64,000 nucleotides of DNA, taken from positions 58,631 through 122,630 of the forward strand of contig NZ_JAUKWQ010000015.1 of the NCBI RefSeq assembly GCF_030504645.1, written 5' to 3'. This DNA comes from Rhizobium oryzicola. GTDB taxonomy: Bacteria; Pseudomonadota; Alphaproteobacteria; Rhizobiales; Rhizobiaceae. The notes under the pieces are model-generated. The model was not told the DNA's origin. It saw nothing but the letters and a program-made list of their open reading frames with translations, and searched no databases. A program made the translations under genes and the position numbers. Shown one piece after another: positions 29,001 through 36,320 of this stretch (the first letter of the stretch is position 1; each line of letters begins with the position of its first letter).

Positions 29001-29314
29001 TCCAGCGGGAGTGCAATCGTCAGGTCGCGGGCAAGCTGCGCATCGGCACGCTTCTCGAAAGCTTCCACATTGTTCCAGAAGGCTTCGGACGCTCTGGCGG
29101 CAGAACGATCGGCTGTTAGTGAGCGAACCCATCTCGGGGCATCGGCAGGGAGTACAAACTCCTCGTGCAGCAGGCCTTGCTTGCGGGTGTAGTCGATCGT
29201 GCGGGCCTCACGCTCGTATTCCATCTTCGCGCAGTGTCGGTAGGCCGCAGACAGCACGACGCTACGGCCGGAACCCCGGCTGACGATGCTGGCTGAGAAA
29301 TGGGCGATGGCCAC
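26012..29314 (-). CDS. traA: TraA relaxase-helicase
   Basis: 1100 residues from a GTG at 29314 (CAGGGAGCG upstream), the typical TraA size; the frame is open further upstream through oriT, but that part is not TraA. The MOBQ relaxase domain (about 1-250) has the catalytic Tyr25 (LSAAYRHC) and the metal-binding His triad around His135/142/144 (YHDNPDNPHIHL). A RecD/TraI-like helicase follows, with Walker A VGRAGAGKTTMMK near 405 and FVMDEAGM as Walker B. The C-terminal 300 residues are charged and helical. It nicks oriT and leads the strand into the recipient. Confidence 0.96.
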   Translation of the reverse strand: MAIAHFSASIVSRGSGRSVVLSAAYRHCAKMEYEREARTIDYTRKQGLLHEEFVLPADAPRWVRSLTADRSAARASEAFWNNVEAFEKRADAQLARDLTIALPLELSAEQNIALVRDFVEKHILAKGMVADWVYHDNPDNPHIHLMTTLRPLTEDGFGSKKVAVIGEGGQPVRTESGKILYELWAGSTEDFNVLRDGWFERQNHHMALAGIDLRIDGRSYEKQGIDLEPTIHLGVGAKAIERKAEQQGVRPELERIELNEQRRSENASRILKNPAIVLDLITREKSVFDERDVAKVVHRYIDDPAVFQQLMLKIILNPDVLRLQRDTIDFATGEKLPARYSTRAMIRLEATMARQAMWLSNKETHAVSEAVLGATFRRHDRLSDEQKAAIERIAAPARIAAVVGRAGAGKTTMMKAAREAWELAGYRVVGGALAGKAAEGLEKEAGIASRTLASWELRWSRGRDVLDDKTIFVMDEAGMVASKQMAGFVDAVVRAGAKIVLVGDPEQLQPIEAGAAFRAIVDRIGYAELETIYRQREDWMRKASLDLARGNVEKALASYNANARIVGERLKVEAVERLIADWNHDYDQSKTALILAHLRRDVRMLNVMAREKLVERGIVEDGHVFKTADGIRQFDAGDQIVFLKNETSLGVKNGMIGHVVEAAPNRIVAVTGEGEHRRHVVVEQHFYSNLDHGYATTIHKSQGATVDRVKVLASLSLDRHLTYVAMTRHREDLQLYYGTRSFAFSGGLSKVLSRKNAKETTLDYERGKLYREALRFAENRGLHIVQVARTLLRDRLDWTLRQKAKLANLAERLGAFAERLVFNQSLKSQTMKEAAPMVAGIKTFSSSVADTVGDKLGAEPALRQQWEEVSARFQYVFADPETAFRAMNFDAVLADRQAAKQLLQKLEAKPTSIGPLKGKTGILANKAEREDRRIAEVNVPALKRDLDQYLRMRETAAQRLKTDEQVMRQRFSIDIPALSPAARVVLERVRDAIDRNDLPAAMAYALSNRETKLEIDGFNQAVTERFGERVLLNNAAREPSGKLYEKLAEGMKPEQKEQLKQAWPVMRTAQQLAAHERTVQSLKLAEEQRLKQRQTPVLKQ

Positions 29315-29365
29315 GGCGAAAAGCGCTCCCTGACAGAACCAAGTTCGTCGGTAGAGACGGCTAAA

Positions 29366-29405
29366 AGCAACGCGTCGCATCGCGACGTATAATTGCGCCC
29401 TTGGA
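29366..29405 (+). other. oriT: Origin of transfer (oriT) with nick region
   Basis: Between divergent traA and traC. An inverted repeat CGTCGC-ATC-GCGACG (29373-29387) is followed by TATAATTGCGCCCTTGG, matching the RSF1010/Ti-type nick region (TAAGTG/CGCCCT in RSF1010). By analogy the nick is between 29395 and 29396 on the plus strand, with TraA attached to the 5' end, so DNA to the right enters the recipient first. Confidence 0.88.
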
Positions 29406-29456
29406 AGCCGCTCCTTCGGAACGGCGGGATCATTCACAAAAGCATCGCCGTTGGCG

Positions 29457-29474
29457 ATCTGCAGATCTGCAGAT
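29457..29474. promoter_or_regulatory. Variant tra box (TraR operator) for divergent traAFBH and traCDG
   Basis: ATCTGCAGATCTGCAGAT, a perfect 18-bp palindrome with the same AGATCT centre and GCAGATCTGC core as the Ti tra box (ATGTGCAGATCTGCACAT). It differs only at positions 3 and 16, symmetrically. It lies between traA and traC as in Ti plasmids, so it should control both operons. Confidence 0.85.
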
Positions 29475-29546
29475 TTCAATTCAGGCACATCCGGAAGAGT
29501 CTGGGCGTCGCAAGTGCAACGCCCAGACTTCAAAGGAGCAACCGGA

Positions 29547-29843
29547 ATGAAGAAGCCATCATCGAAGATCAGGGAAGAAATCGCCAGATTGCAGGACCAG
29601 TTGAGGCAGGCCGAGACTCGAGAGGCCGAACGCATCGGCCGCATCGCGCTGAAGGCCGGTCTCGGCGAGATCGAGATCGACGAGGCAGAACTTCAGGCCG
29701 CCTTCGAGGAGATCGCCAAGCGGTTTCGCGGAGGCAAAGCTGCTGCGACCGGAAGAAAGAATGTCGGTGAGGGCAGAAGCGTCAGCGAGCCGTCCGCGAC
29801 GCAGTCGCCTGGCACGGATGCGGGCGGGCCTGGTGAGGTTTGA
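29547..29843 (+). CDS. traC: Conjugal transfer protein TraC
   Basis: 98 residues with AAAGGAGCAACCGGA before the ATG. It has a helical, coiled-coil-prone start (IREEIARLQDQLRQAETREAE) and the family motif GRIALKAGLGEIEIDEAEL. It is the first gene of traCDG, reading away from oriT. TraC proteins of this type are thought to be relaxosome accessory proteins, by analogy with MobC-like factors. Confidence 0.92.
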   Translation: MKKPSSKIREEIARLQDQLRQAETREAERIGRIALKAGLGEIEIDEAELQAAFEEIAKRFRGGKAAATGRKNVGEGRSVSEPSATQSPGTDAGGPGEV

Positions 29844-29847
29844 GCGG

Positions 29848-30063
29848 ATGGCCAAAGCGATGACATCGGATGCGCGCAAAAAGGACACGCGCGAAAAGAT
29901 TGAACTCGGCGGCCTGATCGTCAAGGCGGGCCTCCGCTACGAGAAGCGTTCTTTGCTGCTCGGCCTGCTGATCGATGCCAGCAGGAGGATCAAGGGTGAC
30001 GAGACGGAGAAGGCCCGACTAACGACAATCGGCGTGGAGGCCTTTGGCAATGACGCCGACTAG
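29848..30063 (+). CDS. traD: Conjugal transfer protein TraD (small Ti-type)
   Basis: 71 residues from ATG 29848, exactly the length of Ti TraD; ATG 29860 is an alternative. The conserved core is KKDTREKIELGGLIVKAGLR. It lies five bases after traC and overlaps the start of traG by 14 bases, so the three genes are one coupled operon. It is a probable relaxosome accessory protein, not the F-plasmid TraD coupling protein. Confidence 0.92.
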   Translation: MAKAMTSDARKKDTREKIELGGLIVKAGLRYEKRSLLLGLLIDASRRIKGDETEKARLTTIGVEAFGNDAD

Positions 30064-31987
30064 GCTGCTCCTGGCAATCCTGCCCGCCGCGATCATGTTC
30101 ACGGCGATGGCCCTGACGTCAGGCATGGAACATCAGCTGGCGGCGCTCGGAACATCGGCGCAGGCGAAGCTCACGCTGGGCCGTGCGGGGCTCGCCCTGC
30201 CCTACATTGTCGCCCCCGCGATCGGCGTCGTCGCTTTGTTCGCCGCCAATGGCTCAACCAATATCAAGGTTGCCGGTCTGAGCGTGCTGGCTGGAAACGC
30301 AGCGGTCATCATGACCGCCATGACACGCGAAGCGATCCGTCTGGTGGGTCTTGCCGGCAATGTGCCAGCCGGACAATCGGTGCTCGTCTATGCCGACCCG
30401 GCAACGATGATCGGCGCTGGTGTCGCCTTCATCGGAGGCGCCTTCGCCTTGCGGGTTGCGATCAAGGGGAATGCCGCGTTCGCGACCACATCGCCAAAGC
30501 GAATCGGCGGTAGGCGCGCTGTCCATGGCGAGGCCGACTGGATGAGGATGCAGGGGGCTGCAAAGCTGTTTCCGGAGGACGGCGGCATCGTCATCGGCGA
30601 GCAATACCGTGTTGATCGCGACAGTGTTGCCGCCATGCCGTTTCGGGCTGATGACAAACAAAGCTGGGGCGCCGGCGGCAAGTCGCCGCTGCTTTGCTTC
30701 GACGGCTCTTTCGGCTCGTCCCATGGCATCGTCTTCGCCGGTTCTGGTGGTTTCAAGACGACTTCGGTGACGATCCCGACCGCGCTCAAATGGGGCGGTG
30801 GTCTCGTTGTGCTGGACCCGTCTAGCGAGGTGGCACCGATGGTCAGCGAGCACCGGCGCCAGGCTGGCCGGAAGGTGATCGTGCTCGATCCCACAGCGTC
30901 CGGCGTTGGCTTCAATGCGCTCGACTGGATTGGCCGTCATGGCAACACCAAGGAAGAGGATATTGTTGCTGTCGCCACGTGGATCATGACCGACAATGCG
31001 CGCACCGCGTCCGCCCGTGACGACTTCTTCAGGGCCTCGGCCATGCAACTCCTGACGGCGCTTATCGCCGACGTTTGCCTGTCAGGACACACCGACGAAA
31101 AGGACCAGACTTTGCGCCGGGTCCGCGGCAATCTCTCCGAACCCGAGCCGCAGCTTCGTGCTCGACTGACGAAGATCTATGAAGGATCAGCGTCCGACTT
31201 CGTGAAGGAGAACGTCGCCGTCTTCGTCAACATGACGCCAGAGACGTTTTCCGGCGTCTATGCAAATGCGGTGAAGGAAACCCACTGGCTGTCCTATCCC
31301 AACTATGCTGCTCTCGTCTCCGGCGACAGTTTCTCGACGGACGATCTCGCAAACGGCGAGACTGATATCTTCATCGCGCTCGATCTGAAAGTGCTGGAAG
31401 CCCATCCGGGGCTGGCGCGGGTCGTCATCGGCTCGCTGCTGAACGCCATCTATAACCGCAACGGTGATGTGAAAGGTAGCACCCTCTTCCTGCTCGACGA
31501 GGTGGCACGTCTCGGCTATCTGCGCATCCTCGAGACCGCACGAGACGCAGGTCGCAAATACGGTATCACGCTGACGATGATCTTCCAGTCGCTCGGCCAG
31601 ATGCGCGAGGCTTACGGCGGGCGAGATGCGACGAGCAAATGGTTCGAATCCGCATCGTGGATTTCGTTCTCGGCGATAAATGATCCCGATACCGCAGACT
31701 ACATCTCCAAGCGTTGTGGCGACACCACGGTCGAGGTCGACCAGACCAATCGTTCGTCCGGAATGAGGGGATCCTCGCGATCGCGGTCGAAGCAACTCAA
31801 CCGCCGGCCGCTGATCCTTCCGCATGAGGTTTTGCGCATGCGCGCCGACGAACAGATCGTCTTCACCTCGGGGAATGCACCCCTTCGATGCGGCAGGGCA
31901 GTGTGGTTCCGCCGCGGGGACATGAGGGTCTGTGTCGGCGACAACAGGTTTCACCGGAACTTCTCCGGCACCAGCAGACCGTCATGA
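30050..31987 (+). CDS. traG: TraG type IV coupling protein
   Basis: 645 residues of the VirD4/TraG family. Several transmembrane helices lie in the first 140 residues, followed by the cytoplasmic motor with Walker A FAGSGGFKTTSV (about 229-240) and Walker B LFLLDEVARLG. It is a hexameric ATPase that links the relaxosome to the mating pore. ATG 30050 overlaps traD. The mating pore genes (trb) are not in the window. Confidence 0.95.
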   Translation: MTPTRLLLAILPAAIMFTAMALTSGMEHQLAALGTSAQAKLTLGRAGLALPYIVAPAIGVVALFAANGSTNIKVAGLSVLAGNAAVIMTAMTREAIRLVGLAGNVPAGQSVLVYADPATMIGAGVAFIGGAFALRVAIKGNAAFATTSPKRIGGRRAVHGEADWMRMQGAAKLFPEDGGIVIGEQYRVDRDSVAAMPFRADDKQSWGAGGKSPLLCFDGSFGSSHGIVFAGSGGFKTTSVTIPTALKWGGGLVVLDPSSEVAPMVSEHRRQAGRKVIVLDPTASGVGFNALDWIGRHGNTKEEDIVAVATWIMTDNARTASARDDFFRASAMQLLTALIADVCLSGHTDEKDQTLRRVRGNLSEPEPQLRARLTKIYEGSASDFVKENVAVFVNMTPETFSGVYANAVKETHWLSYPNYAALVSGDSFSTDDLANGETDIFIALDLKVLEAHPGLARVVIGSLLNAIYNRNGDVKGSTLFLLDEVARLGYLRILETARDAGRKYGITLTMIFQSLGQMREAYGGRDATSKWFESASWISFSAINDPDTADYISKRCGDTTVEVDQTNRSSGMRGSSRSRSKQLNRRPLILPHEVLRMRADEQIVFTSGNAPLRCGRAVWFRRGDMRVCVGDNRFHRNFSGTSRPS

Positions 31988-32006
31988 GATCAATCGAGGA
32001 CGGACG

Positions 32007-32204
32007 ATGAGATATTGGGAAGCATGCGAAGCTCAGGTGACGGCAGCTGAAGCAATCGAAGAATGTCGGAAGTACGGGATCGAAGCGGCGGTTCGCGACT
32101 GCGACGGCGCGTTGATCGATAAAGAAAGTGGAGAAGTGATTGGCCTCCCCGACGATTCCGGAGAGTTTCATGGCGGTGATGTCCTTGGCTTCCTCGGATA
32201 TTGA
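32007..32204 (+). CDS. Conserved small protein downstream of traG
   Basis: 65 residues with GAGGACGG before the ATG. Acidic (MRYWEACEAQVTAAEAIEEC; C-terminal DDSGEFHGGDVLGFLGY). Similar small proteins lie beside traG on other rhizobial plasmids, as far as I recall. It is 19 bases after traG and may be cotranscribed. No function known. Confidence 0.6.
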   Translation: MRYWEACEAQVTAAEAIEECRKYGIEAAVRDCDGALIDKESGEVIGLPDDSGEFHGGDVLGFLGY

Positions 32205-32357
32205 TCGACGCCTATTTGGACAGCAGGCGCCTGGTCTGGTGTTTGCGGAAAGATCGTCACCCCAATGGGGCGGAGAACTAGGGCTCCGTTCGCCTCGGCG
32301 AATAGAGCTGTAGGCCGCAGGTGGACCGCCCATAGCTTTGAACGGAACTTCACGAAA

Positions 32358-32690
32358 ATGAATCGGTCGGACGCAATCGATTCATATCTCTCGTTGGACG
32401 AACCTTGGTGCCCGAGCGATTATGCTGCCATGCTCATCCAGCCCTATCAACTCTATGTCGAACGCACGGACGAAGCCCGCAACATGGCTCGCTTCTATGC
32501 CATGACGATCGAACCGAATCTGTTTGGCGAGGTATGCCTGACACGCCGCTGGGGCCGGATCGGAGCACAGGGCCAGATGAAGGTTCAACATTTTGCCCGA
32601 GAGCGAGACGCCGTCGCTGCCTTCCTCAATCTTCTCCGACAGAAACGAAGCCGCGGATATCGTGTCACCCCCTCCGCAGCCGGTCACTGA
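32358..32690 (+). CDS. WGR-domain protein
   Basis: 110 residues from ATG 32358. The WGR domain covers nearly the whole protein (YQLYVERTDEARNMARFYAM, then CLTRRWGRIGAQGQ with the Trp-Gly-Arg). WGR domains bind nucleic acid ends in PARPs and MolR-type proteins; a stand-alone version on a plasmid may bind DNA during transfer or establishment. It is the first gene beyond the tra operon on the plus strand. Confidence 0.82.
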   Translation: MNRSDAIDSYLSLDEPWCPSDYAAMLIQPYQLYVERTDEARNMARFYAMTIEPNLFGEVCLTRRWGRIGAQGQMKVQHFARERDAVAAFLNLLRQKRSRGYRVTPSAAGH

Positions 32691-32755
32691 CGGCCGGCTT
32701 GCGGGCTCCGGCTCAAGTCCACACATCGACGATCATGAACAGGAGCATTTGACAT

Positions 32756-33253
32756 TTGGCATATCCGCATGATCTCCGGCTTTTCTACCGGAAAAAAAGA
32801 AGGCAACGCAATCTCGCGATCGTCGCGATGATCTCTGGCCTCACAAGCGCCGCTGTCATGTCGGTCAGTGCCCCAACAGTAATGCTGGCCGCACCGCACA
32901 TGACTTCGGAAAAGTTTGGAATATGCACCGGCGGCCATCGAACCGCCTGCGTGATCGATGGCGACACGCTGTGGATCGATGGCACGAAAGTCCGGATTGC
33001 AGACATTGATGCACCCGAGATCAGTGAGCCTAAATGCGCCTCGGAACTTGCTCTCGGTAACCGCGCGACCCAGCGGCTGATCGAACTCGTCAACCAGGGT
33101 CCATTCGAATTGCAGGCGTGGCCGGGTCGTGACAAGGATCGTTATGGCCGCGCCCTCCGGGTTCTCGTGCGCCATGGCCACAGCCTCGGAGATGTTCTGG
33201 TCTCGGAAGGATTGGCTCGCAGCTGGACAGGTCGTCGCGAACCGTGGTGCTAG
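32756..33253 (+). CDS. Thermonuclease (SNase-like) family protein
   Basis: 165 residues from a TTG with AGGAG ten bases upstream. A hydrophobic segment (about residues 19-46) suggests export or membrane anchoring. The SNase fold follows, with CVIDGDTLWIDGTKVRIADI, DAPE and DKDRYGRALRVLV carrying the Arg and Glu residues of the nuclease site. Plasmid-borne relatives (ParB-nuclease-like) are often periplasmic. It stands at the edge of the minus-strand block. Confidence 0.8.
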   Translation: MAYPHDLRLFYRKKRRQRNLAIVAMISGLTSAAVMSVSAPTVMLAAPHMTSEKFGICTGGHRTACVIDGDTLWIDGTKVRIADIDAPEISEPKCASELALGNRATQRLIELVNQGPFELQAWPGRDKDRYGRALRVLVRHGHSLGDVLVSEGLARSWTGRREPWC

Positions 33254-33288
33254 GACGGCTCGGCCGGTGAAGGCCGATCCCCCGGCGC

Positions 33289-33465
33289 TCACTTGTGCCG
33301 ATCCCATTCTGTCTCGATGTTGAGCTCAACGTTCGCGAAGAAGGGAATCTTGATCGCGATCTTCAGACCGAGCTTGCCCTTGCGGAAGAGGTGACTGACC
33401 ACCTTGCCAAGGGTGCGAAGACGGCGGCCGGTGGCGCTGAGGAATTTTGCGAGCTGGTGCATCAT
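33289..33465 (-). CDS. Small conserved-looking protein, 58 residues
   Basis: A short frame with ATAGGAGATCC directly before ATG-ATG. The peptide is basic at the start (MMHQLAKFLSATGRRLRTLG) and ends FANVELNIETEWDRHK. Codon use and ribosome binding site look like a real gene; it begins the minus-strand block. No family recognised. Confidence 0.6.
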   Translation of the reverse strand: MMHQLAKFLSATGRRLRTLGKVVSHLFRKGKLGLKIAIKIPFFANVELNIETEWDRHK

Positions 33466-33727
33466 GGATCTCCTATTGGTTGCGATTCATTGCGGGGATG
33501 AAGAGCGGACAAGGAAGGAGGGCTGCACCCGCAGGGTCGAAGCGGAGCGAAGGACCTGATAGCGACCGAATTTTGATGCGCGAGGAGCGATAGCCAAGGA
33601 AAATTCTGGCGTCATCAGGTTGCAGCCAGACGCCCGGGACACACCATCCCTGATGTCAATGAAATCGGATCGGCAGGAGATCTTCAGGTACCGCGCGACG
33701 CACACGACGCGACTTGAGGCCTCCCCC

Positions 33728-33898
33728 TCAGAACGGTGGCTCCGCATCGGCGCTGCCATCCTTCTCGGCAATCGCCAGCGTCAGTTCCGCCTGTGCGAGA
33801 TCGAGTTCCGTCTCGATCTGGCGGCGCTCGCAAGGATCGACAGCGTTACGCAGTTCGGCACGAAGTTCTTCGATCTGGCGTTCAATTTCGTGGGTCAT
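33728..33898 (-). CDS. Small coiled-coil protein, 56 residues
   Basis: ATG 33898 is preceded by ATAGGAGATCAGACG, nearly the same leader as the 58-residue gene at 33289. The peptide is mostly a charged helix (MTHEIERQIEELRAELRNAV, then ERRQIETELDLAQAELTLAI) with heptad-like spacing. The open frame extends upstream, but without similarity. A small DNA-associated or partner protein is possible; no family recognised. Confidence 0.6.
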   Translation of the reverse strand: MTHEIERQIEELRAELRNAVDPCERRQIETELDLAQAELTLAIAEKDGSADAEPPF

Positions 33899-34122
33899 CG
33901 TCTGATCTCCTATGTGAAAGACGATCAGCGGCGCCGGATAGGGAATGACGATGTCAGGGATCGCTGAAGCGACCGGCAGCGCCGGGGAGTGGGGGAGCCG
34001 ATTTCGTGTTGGTGGCTTCGCTGCCAATTCGAAATTGGGGGTACCGCTCATCCTTGACGACGGCAGTCCCGTCGGCATCATCACCGGATACTGAGCAGGT
34101 CTTCCTCCTCTCCGTGGCTACC

Positions 34123-34160
34123 CAAAAAAGCCGGACCCGGCTCGATGCCGGGTCCGGCTT
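34123..34160 (-). terminator. Rho-independent terminator
   Basis: Twelve-pair stem (AGCCGGACCCGG, 7-base loop, CCGGGTCCGGCT) followed on the minus strand by a run of six T. It is the second hairpin after the DUF736 gene. Confidence 0.8.
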
Positions 34161-34178
34161 TGACATTTCGGTCAAAGG

Positions 34179-34203
34179 AAAAGCTCCGCCGATGGCGGAG
34201 CCT
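34179..34203 (-). terminator. Terminator of the DUF736 gene
   Basis: GCTCCGCC-loop-GGCGGAGC followed by TTTT on the minus strand, starting 14 bases after the DUF736 stop. Confidence 0.7.
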
Positions 34204-34214
34204 CGTGATGTCGG

Positions 34215-34523
34215 TCAGTCCCGGTTCGGACGGGACCAGATGAGCTGGAGACCGTCCTCGCCCTCGACCTCGGCGAGCGTTGCGTAGATCGGGGCGGGGA
34301 AGCTCGGATCATCGAGTTTGACCGAGAGGTAGTCGCGGCCCTGCTCGGAGGTCTTCTGCCAGGCCGCGCCCAGCTCGACGCTACCGGCGTAGACGCGGAA
34401 CTGCGGGCCCTTGTCGGAGGGATTCTCGACCCGGGCGATGCGGGCCTTGACGTTGAGGGCGAGAGTGCGAATGGAGCCGGTGAAGCCGTTTTCGGTGGAG
34501 GTGAAGGTGCCGATGGTTGCCAT
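34215..34523 (-). CDS. DUF736 family protein
   Basis: 102 residues, start MATIGTFTSTENGFTGSIRT, preceded by AAGAGGAATACGACA. The whole protein is the DUF736 domain (VSVKLDDPSFPAPIYATL type strands near the end), a single beta-rich fold common on alphaproteobacterial plasmids beside ardC and parB-like genes. Function unknown; its position suggests a role in plasmid establishment. Confidence 0.88.
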   Translation of the reverse strand: MATIGTFTSTENGFTGSIRTLALNVKARIARVENPSDKGPQFRVYAGSVELGAAWQKTSEQGRDYLSVKLDDPSFPAPIYATLAEVEGEDGLQLIWSRPNRD

Positions 34524-34982
34524 TGTCGTATTCCTCTTTTCGTGTTCGGGCCGCGCCCATCGCGGTCTCGATGGCTGTCGCAAAGACCGGGGACGATCGG
34601 ACCGCACCTGATAAGGCCGGAACACAGTGGAGGGCGGCAACTGCCACTTTTGTTAGTGGGAGAGGAATGGCGGCGCAGCCGGCAGGGGTAAGAAAAGTGG
34701 TTGTGGCCGTTGCGGTAAGACGATCGAGGCGCAGCCGGTCTCCGGTCAGACATGCCTCATCGAGCCGCAGATGGGTTGCCGGAAACTCTGGCGGGAAGGG
34801 ATATGACAATGGCGTTCCGGCGCACTCCCCTTGGGTACGAAGGCCATCCCGCGCCACGCATACCGGGACCGGTCTCATCGTCTGCTTCATCAGGGGACAA
34901 GAGTTCCAGCTAACATTGGCCCGCTTGCTGACTGCGCCCGGTGCGATATCGTTGCCCTCGCGAATCTTTGCCTGGAGGATCA
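34524..34982. other. Long leader between DUF736 and a broken plus-strand gene
   Basis: 459 GC-rich bases holding the DUF736 promoter. Open frames here look like shadows. Similar long non-coding leaders precede several minus-strand genes of this block (37663, 41013, 50081). Confidence 0.4.
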
Positions 34983-35156
34983 ATGCATCAGCAGACCAAG
35001 CCGTTCATCGTCGAACGCAAACCGTCCCGCAAATCCAAACTCGACACTGCAAAACCGTCGGTCTGAGGAAGTCTGGATGCTGACATTGCGCAAGGTCTTA
35101 GCGATCAGCGTGATATGGACCACGCGGCCGCCACCGGTGGTGACGACCGCGCTTGA
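34983..35156 (+). pseudogene. Small protein gene with an in-frame TGA in place of Trp
   Basis: ATG 34983 has GGAGGATCA directly before it. The frame reads MHQQTKPFIVERKPSRKSK..., meets TGA at codon 28 (35064-35066), then continues GSLDADIAQGLSDQRDMDHA to a second TGA at 35154, four bases from the convergent ardC remnant. Small plasmid proteins with a K-P-F-x-V-E start usually continue with a Ser-Val/Ile-Trp-Gly step, so TGG to TGA is the simplest reading. It is probably a nonsense-mutated gene; readthrough is not excluded. Confidence 0.55.
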
Positions 35157-35159
35157 ACC

Positions 35160-35462
35160 TCAGGCCGCAGCCTGCACATCCGTTGCCGGCTGTAGCGAAT
35201 GCAGGAAGCTCACGGCGCGTTGCGCATGGGCGGACGCCTGAAAGATCGCTCGCTTGTCGTTGGCCAACACCGAGAGCCACGACTGCAGATAAGAAGCGTG
35301 ATCCGGCCGCGGCTCGAGCTCCGGTGCGATGCCAAGATCCGCGCAGAGGAAGCAACTGCCAAGTTCGGCGATGAGTTCTTCCCGCGCCCGCTCCGTTCGG
35401 TCCTTAGCGTAACGAGAGAGGTCACGTCCTACGCGATGTTCTGCCGCCGTCCAGTGGGTCTT
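35160..35462 (-). pseudogene. ArdC antirestriction protein, C-terminal remnant
   Basis: An in-frame run without a start codon: KTHWTAAEHRVGRDLSRYAK, then ELIAELGSCFLCADLGI, DHASYLQSWLSVLANDKR and a stop at 35160. This is the end of ArdC-type proteins (ssDNA-binding domain plus zincin-like metallopeptidase), including the ELIAELG/SYLQSWL helices after the HExxH site. The rest is replaced by an insertion starting at 35461; 16 N-terminal codons remain at 36751-36802. Confidence 0.8.
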
Positions 35463-35544
35463 ATGCCGATATCTGGATTATGCCGCGCATGAGGCTGATG
35501 TGCCGAGAACACATAGGCACTCGGCGCATCGCAGTCGGCATAAT
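35461..35544. repeat. Nested symmetrical repeat at the ardC insertion junction
   Basis: Outer arms TTATGCCGA (35461-35469) and TCGGCATAA (35535-35543). Inner arms GATGTGCCGAG (35497-35507) and CTCGGCGCATC (35520-35530), 10 of 11 matching. A second direct copy of TTATGCCG lies at 35478-35485. The array begins where ArdC similarity ends, as expected for an element end or tyrosine-recombinase site. Confidence 0.65.
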
Positions 35545-35606
35545 AGGTCCTGCTTCAACCTCAGCCTTGCAGGAAATGCCGCGACCACTATGGTCGCGGC
35601 CAGCGC

Positions 35607-36320
35607 TCATGCAACGTCTTGAAGTTGAGCCTCCCCATTGTGTAGGAAGCACGCCTTGGAAAAGAGGCCTAGATCGACAAAATTCGGCAAGCGAACGTCT
35701 GCGATATCAGGAAGGCGTTTACTGTCCGGTTCAAATGACCTGTCGATTTGGGAGATGAAACCGAAGATAATGCCAGTGCGTTTTGCGAAGTCCCCCAGAC
35801 TTTGAAGTTGTTCGGATAGGACCGGCTTGCTGCGCTGCTGATCAAGCAGCTGCAAGAAGTCGATAACTGCAATTGCGCCGGGTTCTAATCCAGACGTTTG
35901 TTGGATAATGTATTCGGCGCTGATCTGATCAGATGTGAAAATCTGCACGGCCTCTGCGCTGTTGCCCCCCGAAGGCTCCAGAGAGCCAAGGTGTTTCCTC
36001 GCCTGTTGCTCGGTGAATTCTAACGTAAACAGTAAGGCTTTACGGCCATCACGAGCGGCTTCAATTAGAAGCTGAAGACCCAGCTTGGTCTTACCCTGGC
36101 CCGGTCGGCCTCCGATCAAAAGCAGATCGCCGTTGGTGAGCCGCGACAGGACTGTTTTAGACAATGTGCCGGCAGCCATGCTTGCGGAAAGCAGGCTCCA
36201 TTGTGCAAATCCCTCTTCGCGTGCGATCAGGTCGAGTGCCTCGTTTAGAGGGACACTGTCATTACGAGCCATTAGCTTGGCCCGACGCTTGAGCTGGAAT
36301 ATTGGCGCAGAAAGCTTCAT
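35607..36320 (-). CDS. DnaB-helicase-like P-loop protein
   Basis: 237 residues from ATG 36320 (TGGAGG upstream). Walker A GGRPGQGKTKLGLQLL (about 71-86), Walker B AIAVIDFLQLLDQQ and a downstream FISQIDR match the C-terminal domain of replicative helicase DnaB, but the N-terminal primase-interaction domain is absent. The first 60 residues (LNEALDLIAREEGFAQWSLL) form a short helical domain. It is carried on the segment inserted in ardC. It may be a RecA-like ATPase of a mobile element; true function unknown. Confidence 0.75.
   Translation of the reverse strand: MKLSAPIFQLKRRAKLMARNDSVPLNEALDLIAREEGFAQWSLLSASMAAGTLSKTVLSRLTNGDLLLIGGRPGQGKTKLGLQLLIEAARDGRKALLFTLEFTEQQARKHLGSLEPSGGNSAEAVQIFTSDQISAEYIIQQTSGLEPGAIAVIDFLQLLDQQRSKPVLSEQLQSLGDFAKRTGIIFGFISQIDRSFEPDSKRLPDIADVRLPNFVDLGLFSKACFLHNGEAQLQDVA

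Noticed and set aside
22294..31987. Complete self-transmissible plasmid core
   Set aside because: traI, the trb mating-pore genes and repABC are absent from the window, so self-transfer cannot be claimed from this sequence alone.
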